Shown here: positions 1 to 4,723 of the stretch, one piece after another
How positions within the stretch are numbered: the stretch's first letter is position 1
How the letters are laid out: each line of letters starts with the position of its first letter
Assembly: GCA_043798435.1 (NCBI GenBank)
Contig: JAZDOR010000085.1
Location: 1-5,568, forward strand
Length of the DNA: 5,568 nt
Origin: JAGUXG01 sp043798435
Lineage (GTDB): Bacteria > UBA9089 > UBA9088 > JAGUXG01
Direction: 5' to 3'
The notes under the pieces: model-generated
The model's database searches: none
Seen by the model: only the letters and a program-made list of their open reading frames with translations
Told to the model about the DNA's origin: nothing
Position numbers and translations under genes: made by a program

Positions 1-16
1 TCACGACTAAAGTTCC

Positions 17-117
17 TTCGTGTTCTTTGTGGTTAAAAATATTTTTTTCTGGTTTTCATTCTTTCGTGTTTTCGTGATTATATTTTATTTCTCCGTGTCT
101 CAGTGTCTCTGTGGTTA
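17..117. repeat. Degenerate GTGT/GTGG motif cluster in non-coding DNA
   Basis: Three related motifs follow one another: TTCGTGTTCTTTGTGGTTA at 17-35, TTCGTGTTTTCGTGATTA at 63-80, and a longer version ending in TCTCTGTGGTTA at 92-117. The shared core is roughly (T/C)CGTGT-YTTxGTGGTTA. No credible ORF covers them. They lie just beyond the 3' end of the minus-strand ftsQ-like gene. Motifs of this kind are often dispersed in intergenic DNA of uncultured bacteria; that is general knowledge and was not tested here. A related sequence sits at 3866-3890. No rho-independent terminator is visible for the ftsQ-like gene in this stretch. Confidence 0.55.
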
Positions 118-136
118 GTCTTTACTTCAGATGGCT

Positions 137-149
137 AAAGTGTTACGAA
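137..149 (+). repeat. 13-nt direct repeat, copy A (AAAGTGTTACGAA)
   Basis: AAAGTGTTACGAA occurs here and again, identical and in the same orientation, at 3914-3926. In both places it lies a short distance (about 23-32 nt) to the right of a (T/C)TGTGG...TCTTT motif, so each 13-mer seems to be the end of a larger degenerate repeat unit. Copy A is 13 nt beyond the ftsQ-like stop codon. Function unknown. Confidence 0.5.
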
Positions 150-162
150 TCTTATTGCTTCT

Positions 163-873
163 TCAAAAATTAGGATTAGGAGAGAGGATTGGGTCGTCAT
201 AGCACAGGTCTATGAAACCTTTTTCTTTAAGCGTAGGCAGAAGGACAGAAAGTTGAGCCAGTTTTTTATTAAGCTCTTTCTCTTTTAGTAAAACCGAAAA
301 CCAGGTGTCTTCTATCAAAAAAAAGCACCTGTCTTTCTCCTTTTTCATCTCCCTTATCTGATTTTTGGGCAGAAAGGCCTGTATCCTTTCTGTAATAAGA
401 TATAACCCTTGCACATCTATCTTATCGCCAGGTTTCTTTTCAGAAGCGGTATGAAGATAGGTAGTGTGTGTTTCTTTGGTTGGAAAGACCATGCCATCTT
501 TATCTACACAAAGCCCTTCTCCTATCTGGGCAAAAGACTTTCTTTCCGTTACAAAGATTATCAGCGTATCTATCGGTCTCTTCTGTATCTTCACACAAAG
601 GAGCCTCACATCAGAAAGGAGAAACCTTCGCAGGCTATTTCTTTCTAACTTAAAGAGGTTTGGTCTGAGACCTAAGTAATTCTCTTTGCAATAGTTATTA
701 AAGAGAGAGATTATCTCTTTCTTCTCAAGGTTTCCATCCGTTTCTACCTCTACCTTTTTTATCCGAAATATATCAGAGAAGATAAATTGCCTCCCTCCGA
801 AAAAGACCAGGCCACAGACGAAAAGAAAAAACCCAATCTTCCTTATTCTCTTTCTGTCTCTTTTGCTAATCAT
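163..873 (-). CDS. ftsQ: FtsQ/DivIB-like cell division protein (POTRA domain)
   Basis: A 236-residue single-pass membrane protein with the FtsQ layout. Residues 1-12 are a short, very basic cytoplasmic tail; residues about 14-32 form one hydrophobic segment (IGFFLFVCGLVFF...). A POTRA-type domain follows at about 34-111, starting FRIKKVEVE, with the typical NLFKLE turn (72-77) and the closing VTER (108-111). After it come VDKDG (123-127), the usual 'D-x-G-x-V/F' step of FtsQ, and a C-terminal beta region ending IDLCYDDPI (221-229), which matches the family's 'iDLRy' ending. FtsQ links early and late divisome proteins (FtsB/FtsL) in the periplasm. The ATG at 873 is the only sensible start, because an in-frame TAA lies three codons upstream; no convincing Shine-Dalgarno precedes it. 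The length is typical for a short FtsQ. The usual dcw neighbours (murC/murB/ddl upstream, ftsA downstream) are not seen next to it. Family assignment is from motif recognition, so a generic FtsQ-type POTRA protein remains possible. Confidence 0.78.
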   Translation of the reverse strand: MISKRDRKRIRKIGFFLFVCGLVFFGGRQFIFSDIFRIKKVEVETDGNLEKKEIISLFNNYCKENYLGLRPNLFKLERNSLRRFLLSDVRLLCVKIQKRPIDTLIIFVTERKSFAQIGEGLCVDKDGMVFPTKETHTTYLHTASEKKPGDKIDVQGLYLITERIQAFLPKNQIREMKKEKDRCFFLIEDTWFSVLLKEKELNKKLAQLSVLLPTLKEKGFIDLCYDDPILSPNPNF

Positions 874-910
874 ATTTGTTTAGAAGTAACCGTTCAGACT
901 ATGTATCAGA

Positions 911-1026
911 AGTGTAAGAAGGGGGATATGGAGATAAAGAAGATATGGAGATTATTCATTTATAATTTTTAATTCAAAATTTTATCCCCTTATCTCCACA
1001 ATCCCCCTATCCCCTTTTCTTGCACT
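911..1026. repeat. Long imperfect inverted repeat filling the intergenic gap
   Basis: Left arm 911-937 (AGTGTAAGAA, then GGGGGATATGGAGATAA) pairs with right arm 990-1026. The reverse complement of the right arm reads AGTGCAAGAA, then an extra AAGGGGATA, then GGGGGATTGTGGAGATAA. Matching segments are therefore 10 nt (one mismatch) and 17-18 nt (one small indel/mismatch), separated by one 9-nt insertion. The centre (about 938-989) is very AT-rich. The element starts 10 nt past the stop of the upstream peptidase gene and ends about 38 nt before the ftsQ-like start. It could form a long hairpin in either transcript, act as a processing or termination structure, or be a MITE-like/REP-like dispersed element. 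No coding capacity. Confidence 0.7.
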
Positions 1027-1036
1027 ACCGCAGCGA

Positions 1037-3742
1037 TTAAAAATCATACCCAAGGCTGAAATGGGTCATCCGTTCACCCTTTCTTGGATAGGCTACATCT
1101 ATTCTGATGGGCAAGAACCCAGCCAACATTCTAAAACCAAACCCAGTAGAAGATAGGGTTTCTTGTGGCTTCTCTTCTTTTTTCCAATATGTGCCGATAT
1201 CATAGAAAATGAGCATTCTGAGGCTCTTTAGAGAAAAACCTAAGGCAAAGTCTATTCTTTCAATAAACGGGATTCTAAGCTCAAGGTTGGCGCAGGCTTG
1301 CCCCTCTCCCCAAAACTTGTCTATCTCATAGCCCCGCAGAAGGGATTCCCAATTTATAGGAAGAAGGCTTATTCCGCCAAGGGGGAATTCCTGGGCATCC
1401 CTTCCAAAGCTCTCTTTATAAAAGAGCCGTGAAGCCAGAACAGACTTTTTGCTTAGCCTGAAGTACTTACGAATATCAGCCTTGGCTGTGTTGAACTCTA
1501 AGGTATTTGAACCAGAGGTCGGGTTGACAGCTACATCATAGACCAATTTTGCCCGAGAGCCAGATATAGGCCCAACCCAGGACCAATTGGCTGTATCCTG
1601 AACAAGACCCACTGATATGAGATTGACCTTTACGCTTCTATCCCCTACATCTTTCGGCTCGAGGTAATCCCTATCCCATTCCTCGATAAGTGCAGAAAAC
1701 TCTACTCTCCGAGACCTTGAGAGGGGGTAATCAATATAACCCTCTATGCCAGACTCTGTATCAACAAACTCTGTGCTTGTGCCAAAATACCTTCTTTTTT
1801 CGCTGAATATCCCCACGCCCATAGACGGACGCTTCTCTAAGTAGTGATAAGAAAAGGCAAGGTTTGAAAGATTAGAAATACCTGAGGCATAATCCGTATA
1901 GAGGATGAGCCTATGGTTTCCAAGAACATCTGAGGCGGCAATATTCATTCTTCCTGTCAAACCCTCTCGGCTGTCATAGAGAAAATCACCCCTTCGATAG
2001 TCAAAGGAAAGGTTCGTAGAATAGGCTTTCTTCTTTAAGTTTGGCAGGCAGACCTCCTCTTTTAAGATGGGTGTAAAATCAGGAAGGTCTTTGTATGTAA
2101 GTTCATCTTTTAGCTCCATAATATAAAGCTGGTATCCACTTTGATGATAGGCAGAGAAGGCAATTTTATCTTTAGATGGATTGGCTGCTCCGTATCGAAC
2201 CCCTCCGACAAGGTCAGTTATCTTAGCATAGCTTTTCTTCTCAATATCACAAAGGTATAGGTTGAAACCTCCGTCCTCATTGGAGATGAAGAGGAATCTG
2301 GTCTCATCCACCCATGCAGGATATGTATGGACTTTTGCCAAAGAAAAGAGTGCCTGGCTTTCACGGGTCGCCAGGTCTAATATCCAGATAGAGGATGAGC
2401 CATTCTCCTCACGAACAAACAAACACTTATCTTTATAGCAAGAAGGGAATTTGTCGCAGCCACTTGTCAAAGGGAGAAGCTGGCTTGAAACTACATCCAA
2501 AAGATACAGCCCGCTTCTTCCGTCCTTAAACCCTGAAACCACTAACCTTTCATTATCAGCAAAACTTATCTGTTCTGCCTCATCTAACTTGATAGGAATC
2601 TCCTTCGCAATCTTGTCAGCAAGTACAGAATAGATACATAGCACATCGCTCTTCTCCTTCCTTACCAAAAAACCTATATTTTTCCCATCAGGTGACCAGG
2701 ATAGGGGTGAATTCTTGGCAGTTTTTGCCACCCTTTTTATTACCTCGCCTGTCCCTTGTTTTATCAAAAGAATCTCTGCGTCTTCTGAGTTCACGCTAAT
2801 CATATCTCCACCAGGAGAAAATGACGGAAAAGAGTAAGAATCCCCTATCTTCTTGCCTATATCCTTTCCAGAGCTTTTTTCCTGGACAAGTGGCCAGTAT
2901 CTCTTCTTCAACTGCCGTATCCAGCCCTCTTCAAGTTCAGAAAGGCTTATCCCCAAAGAAGACTCCACCAGCCTATCAAGGCTTATCCTTCCAGCAAACT
3001 TCCTGTGCATAACAACCAATTTATCCTCTCCATACATTTCAGCAATATAGTCAATCAAGGAGCGGCTCTCCTGATAGGCAAGGTAAACATTATCAAGCAT
3101 AGAAAAGTCAGAGAGCTGATCTAATGGAATGAACCCGCCCTCAAGCACAGCATCCCGCAAGACCATTTCTCCCTCTTCTGTTATTGGACCTGCTTCATAT
3201 TCTGCTAAACCCTCAATAAACCAGAGCGGAGGTTGGGCTATAAACTGGTTTGTAAGGATTGACTCAAAAAGGTCTGGATACAGGAGTTGGTAGGAGAAGA
3301 TATGGGTAACCTCATGGGTGATGGTGTGATGTAGCTCTGAGAGAGATCCCGAAAAGGGAATCGCAATCCTGAACTTAAAGACCTCAGCAAACCCTCCCAC
3401 ACCCTCATCAATCAGATCTAAAATGATATTTGTCTGTTCAAAGTCATAGTGTGAGGAAAAAAGGACAAAGGGAATCTTCCTTGACACATTCATTTTCAGG
3501 TGTGAAGATATCTGGGTATACGCCTCCTCCGCCCAAAGAGAGGCTTTGCTTGCCAATTCCTCTGACCCTTTCGAAAAGTAGATATCAAAGTGCTCTGTCT
3601 CAGCAACATTCCAGGTAAACCCTTTGTATCGGACCTTATTCTTTCCAAAATCTTGTGGCCAGCAAAAGGAGGAGATGAGAAGAAGTATCAAAAATGGACT
3701 TTTCACGAGGTAAATTATCTTTAATCTAAGTGCTTTTAGCAA
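1037..3742 (-). CDS. Exported metallopeptidase - TolB-like propeller - Omp85-like barrel fusion
   Basis: A 901-residue multidomain envelope protein. A hydrophobic N-terminal signal lies at about 15-29. A gluzincin-type peptidase domain (peptidase-MA-like, about 40-285) carries HEVTH at 143-147, with the expected third zinc ligand in WFIEGLAEY (E177). Residues about 300-545 hold six PD40/TolB-like blades, recognisable at YSFPSFSPGG (303), SPLSWSPDGK (345), EQISFADNE (390), KFPSCYKDK (431), TYPAWVDE (473) and YGAANPSKD (517). Residues about 574-901 look like an Omp85/bacterial-surface-antigen barrel, with alternating beta strands, GLTGRMNIAASDVLGNH (594-610), LRGY (802-805; compare the conserved R-G-F/Y of Omp85 proteins) and a C-terminal Phe suited to BAM recognition. 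No POTRA domains are seen. The inferred location is the outer membrane, with peptidase and propeller in the periplasm; the substrate is unknown. The TTG at 3742 has AAAGG abutting it, with no spacing. A GTG at 3706 would give a tidier signal peptide (MKSPFLILLLISS) but has no Shine-Dalgarno, so the start is uncertain. Same strand as ftsQ, upstream of it. Confidence 0.82.
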   Translation of the reverse strand: MLKALRLKIIYLVKSPFLILLLISSFCWPQDFGKNKVRYKGFTWNVAETEHFDIYFSKGSEELASKASLWAEEAYTQISSHLKMNVSRKIPFVLFSSHYDFEQTNIILDLIDEGVGGFAEVFKFRIAIPFSGSLSELHHTITHEVTHIFSYQLLYPDLFESILTNQFIAQPPLWFIEGLAEYEAGPITEEGEMVLRDAVLEGGFIPLDQLSDFSMLDNVYLAYQESRSLIDYIAEMYGEDKLVVMHRKFAGRISLDRLVESSLGISLSELEEGWIRQLKKRYWPLVQEKSSGKDIGKKIGDSYSFPSFSPGGDMISVNSEDAEILLIKQGTGEVIKRVAKTAKNSPLSWSPDGKNIGFLVRKEKSDVLCIYSVLADKIAKEIPIKLDEAEQISFADNERLVVSGFKDGRSGLYLLDVVSSQLLPLTSGCDKFPSCYKDKCLFVREENGSSSIWILDLATRESQALFSLAKVHTYPAWVDETRFLFISNEDGGFNLYLCDIEKKSYAKITDLVGGVRYGAANPSKDKIAFSAYHQSGYQLYIMELKDELTYKDLPDFTPILKEEVCLPNLKKKAYSTNLSFDYRRGDFLYDSREGLTGRMNIAASDVLGNHRLILYTDYASGISNLSNLAFSYHYLEKRPSMGVGIFSEKRRYFGTSTEFVDTESGIEGYIDYPLSRSRRVEFSALIEEWDRDYLEPKDVGDRSVKVNLISVGLVQDTANWSWVGPISGSRAKLVYDVAVNPTSGSNTLEFNTAKADIRKYFRLSKKSVLASRLFYKESFGRDAQEFPLGGISLLPINWESLLRGYEIDKFWGEGQACANLELRIPFIERIDFALGFSLKSLRMLIFYDIGTYWKKEEKPQETLSSTGFGFRMLAGFLPIRIDVAYPRKGERMTHFSLGYDF

Positions 3743-3816
3743 CCTTTATATTTCTGCAAGAGTAATGCCTCAGTTATTGATGGGGCAAACATAGGGAAGT
3801 TTTTAACTGTAGGGTA

Positions 3817-3890
3817 CACAGAGGTTATGCAGAGTCCGCAAAGATTAAGATCTCTTTTTATTCTTCTCTGCGACCTTTGTGGCAATCTTT
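3817..3890. repeat. Inverted-repeat element, CACAGAGG / CCTTTGTG type
   Basis: CACAGAGGTTATGCAGAG (3817-3834) is an imperfect inverted copy of CTCTGCGACCTTTGTG (3866-3881), whose reverse complement is CACAAAGGTCGCAGAG. A second interleaved pair is AAAGATT (3840-3846) and AATCTTT (3884-3890). The element lies in the divergent spacer, about 75 nt upstream of the peptidase/barrel gene start. The sequence type resembles small palindromic dispersed repeats. It could also affect the 5' region of the minus-strand gene, but no direct regulatory evidence is visible. Confidence 0.6.
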
Positions 3891-3913
3891 CCTAATTGAA
3901 ACTCGGGGATTGC

Positions 3914-3926
3914 AAAGTGTTACGAA
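3914..3926 (+). repeat. 13-nt direct repeat, copy B (AAAGTGTTACGAA)
   Basis: Identical to 137-149 and in the same orientation. It again follows a TTTGTGG...TCTTT motif (3876-3890), comparable to TCTGTGG...TCTTT at 108-123. The two copies bracket the ftsQ-like and peptidase/barrel genes. Confidence 0.5.
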
Positions 3927-3932
3927 AAATCC

Positions 3933-3983
3933 TTATCAAACAAGAATGAGCCATTATAAAATTATAAAAATGAAATAATAAAT
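3933..3983 (+). repeat. Promoter-region direct repeat, copy 1
   Basis: This stretch is closely matched by 4495-4543. The central 19 nt, AATGAGCCATTATAAAATT (3945-3963 and 4507-4525), are identical. The 12 nt before them (TTATCAAACAAG versus TTGACAAACAGA) differ at four positions. The tail (AAAATGAAATAATAAAT versus AAAATGAAA-ATAAAT) differs by small indels. In this copy the -35-like hexamer is TTATCA, weaker than TTGACA in copy 2, with TATAAA (3955-3960) 16 nt downstream. The two copies flank the small coiled-coil gene and its terminator with a 562-bp period. Confidence 0.75.
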
Positions 3984-3985
3984 CA

Positions 3986-4022
3986 TTGACAAAAAATGGG
4001 TAAAGAGGATATAAAGTATAAT
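3986..4022 (+). promoter_or_regulatory. Sigma-70-type promoter of the coiled-coil gene
   Basis: A consensus -35, TTGACA (3986-3991), is followed after 18 nt by TATAAA (4010-4015). A perfect TATAAT lies a little further on (4017-4022) at 25-nt spacing, which is too far to partner this -35 in the standard way. Transcription would begin at about 4022-4030, just ahead of the Shine-Dalgarno GGAGGG (4035-4040). This placement argues that the upstream in-frame ATG at 3996, which lies inside the promoter, is not the start used. The weaker TTATCA/TATAAA pair in the preceding repeat is an alternative or additional promoter. Confidence 0.6.
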
Positions 4023-4034
4023 AAATTTTATAGT

Positions 4035-4040
4035 GGAGGG
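4035..4040 (+). promoter_or_regulatory. Shine-Dalgarno that fixes the start at 4044
   Basis: GGAGGG lies 3-4 nt before ATG 4044. The in-frame ATG at 3996 has no such element and overlaps the predicted promoter, so the shorter protein is preferred. Confidence 0.7.
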
Positions 4041-4043
4041 AAG

Positions 4044-4403
4044 ATGGAGATAGTAGATAAGGTAAAGAAAATTATTCAAGAGCTTATAATTCCTGAACTG
4101 GAGATAATCAAAGGAGAGAATGCAGAGATTAAGACAATTCTGCAACTTACGAATAAGCGGATTGATGACATAAATATCCATCTTGTTGATCAGAGCAGAC
4201 GGATAGATGATTTTAGAGTAGAATTGAAAGATGAAATAGCTAAAAATACTCTGCGGATAGATGAGACGAATAAACGGATAGATAAGTTATATGAGGTAAT
4301 TGTTAGAAGAGATGAACACAAGAAATTAGAGACAAGGATTATTACACTTGAGCATAAAGTAGTTGAGATACGAAAAGATGTCCAGCAAAGATTGGCAGCA
4401 TGA
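4044..4403 (+). CDS. Small coiled-coil protein of unknown function
   Basis: A 119-residue protein with no signal peptide or membrane segment. It is highly charged and appears helical throughout. An N-terminal helix (about 1-20, MEIVDKVKKIIQELIIPELE) leads into a predicted coiled coil (about 25-115) marked by a recurring R-I-D signature: KRIDDI (38-43), RRIDDF (52-57), LRIDET (70-75) and KRIDKL (77-82). It ends with a heptad-like stretch LETRIITLEHKVVEIRKDV. I do not recognise a named family. Proteins of this look are common as hypothetical genes in candidate-phylum genomes and may oligomerise or serve as a partner subunit, but nothing here identifies a partner. The ATG at 4044 is chosen because of the GGAGGG just upstream; an in-frame extension to ATG 3996 would add 16 residues that overlap the promoter. 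The gene is monocistronic: own promoter at 3986, terminator at 4445, flanked by a direct repeat. Confidence 0.72.
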   Translation: MEIVDKVKKIIQELIIPELEIIKGENAEIKTILQLTNKRIDDINIHLVDQSRRIDDFRVELKDEIAKNTLRIDETNKRIDKLYEVIVRRDEHKKLETRIITLEHKVVEIRKDVQQRLAA

Positions 4404-4444
4404 AAGATTTTGTTTGATAACATAGGAAATTATACCTCATAAGT

Positions 4445-4468
4445 AATCTTGGCGAAGCCAAGATTTTT
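4445..4468 (+). terminator. Rho-independent terminator of the coiled-coil gene
   Basis: A perfect 9-bp stem, AATCTTGGC (4445-4453) with GCCAAGATT (4457-4465), closes a GAA loop and is followed by more T residues (TTTAT, 4466-4470). It begins about 40 nt after the stop codon of the coiled-coil gene. The near-symmetric A/T flanks could also give weak activity on the minus strand, but no minus-strand gene lies to its right in the window. Confidence 0.85.
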
Positions 4469-4494
4469 ATAATTCTTGCTCTGCAATAATTATC

Positions 4495-4522
4495 TTGACA
4501 AACAGAAATGAGCCATTATAAA
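4495..4522 (+). promoter_or_regulatory. Sigma-70-type promoter of the collagen-like gene
   Basis: TTGACA (4495-4500) and TATAAA (4517-4522) are separated by 16 nt. Transcription would start at about 4529, giving a leader of roughly 195 nt before the ATG at 4724. It lies just downstream of the coiled-coil gene's terminator, which supports an independent transcription unit. Confidence 0.65.
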
Positions 4523-4543
4523 ATTCACAAAATGAAAATAAAT
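4495..4543 (+). repeat. Promoter-region direct repeat, copy 2
   Basis: Second copy of the repeat at 3933-3983, with 19 identical nt at 4507-4525 and similar flanks. This copy carries the full TTGACA -35 and lies upstream of the collagen-like secreted protein gene. A duplicated promoter segment on each side of a gene plus terminator could come from a tandem duplication followed by divergence, or from insertion of the coiled-coil cassette. Confidence 0.75.
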
Positions 4544-4586
4544 TTTAATTCCACTCGTTTAATCTCTACCAAAGTTGCGGAAAGAA

Positions 4587-4594
4587 GGGGGGGG
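4587..4594 (+). repeat. G8 homopolymer in the leader
   Basis: Eight consecutive G residues, the longest G run in this AT-rich window, lie between the predicted promoter and the start of the collagen-like secreted protein. Homopolymers of this length can change length by slipped-strand mispairing. They are also a common place for sequencing or assembly error. Confidence 0.6.
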
Positions 4595-4638
4595 TAAGAA
4601 CTCTAAGTATTTTAAGGAATCTTTATTATAAATATAGC

Positions 4639-4671
4639 AGAGCAGGTCAAATAATGGCTTGCTCTTTTTTT
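4639..4671 (+). terminator. Terminator-like hairpin inside the 5' leader
   Basis: AGAGCAGGTC (4639-4648) pairs with GGCTTGCTCT (4656-4665) over 10 positions, two of them G-U wobbles, closing a 7-nt loop (AAATAAT). Six more T residues follow at 4666-4671. This is the form of an intrinsic terminator, yet it lies between the predicted promoter and the gene at 4724 with no coding sequence to end, which is the arrangement of a transcription attenuator. A competing pairing exists: TTGCTCT (4659-4665) can also pair with AGAGCAA (4690-4696). A plainer reading is that the hairpin ends a short leader RNA. Confidence 0.6.
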
Positions 4672-4673
4672 GT

Positions 4674-4711
4674 CTAAATATTTTTTGCCAGAGCAAAAAA
4701 TATAAATTTAG
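4674..4711 (+). promoter_or_regulatory. Second leader hairpin abutting the Shine-Dalgarno
   Basis: ATATTTTTTGC (4678-4688) and GCAAAAAATAT (4693-4703) form a perfect 11-bp stem with a CAGA loop. In an alternative extension, CTAAA (4674-4678) pairs with TTTAG (4707-4711) around a small bulge, which brings the stem to the first G of the AGGAGG ribosome site (4710-4715). The loop and right arm repeat the CAGAGCA found in the preceding terminator-like hairpin (4638-4644), so the two structures may compete for the same complementary strand. A role in translation or in RNA stability is an inference. Confidence 0.5.
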
Positions 4712-4715
4712 GAGG
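4710..4715 (+). promoter_or_regulatory. Shine-Dalgarno of the collagen-like gene
   Basis: AGGAGG lies 8 nt before ATG 4724. It is the strongest ribosome site in the window and fixes this start. Confidence 0.85.
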
Positions 4716-4723
4716 TGCTTAGA

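Noticed and set aside
17..117. CRISPR-like array from the repeated GTGT/GTGG motifs
   Set aside because: The motifs vary, the spacing is irregular (about 46 then 29 nt), and there are no conserved direct repeats or distinct spacers.
1898..2401. Shared TAGAGGATGAGCC at about 1899-1911 and 2390-2402
   Set aside because: Both lie inside the peptidase/barrel coding sequence and in unrelated domains; a 13-nt match without extended similarity is best taken as chance.
3996..4043. 16-residue N-terminal extension of the coiled-coil protein
   Set aside because: It overlaps the TTGACA/TATAAA promoter and lacks a ribosome site, whereas ATG 4044 has GGAGGG just upstream.
3954..4181. Minus-strand 75-residue hydrophobic ORF
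   Set aside because: Antisense of AT-rich spacer and the coiled-coil gene; its hydrophobicity is simply what AT-rich sequence encodes, and it overlaps the promoters.
4532..4597. 21-codon ORF in the leader (starts MKINFNSTRL), a possible leader peptide
   Set aside because: It has no Shine-Dalgarno and begins almost at the predicted transcript start. The equivalent position in the other repeat copy reads ATG-AAA-TAA. It has no run of regulatory codons.
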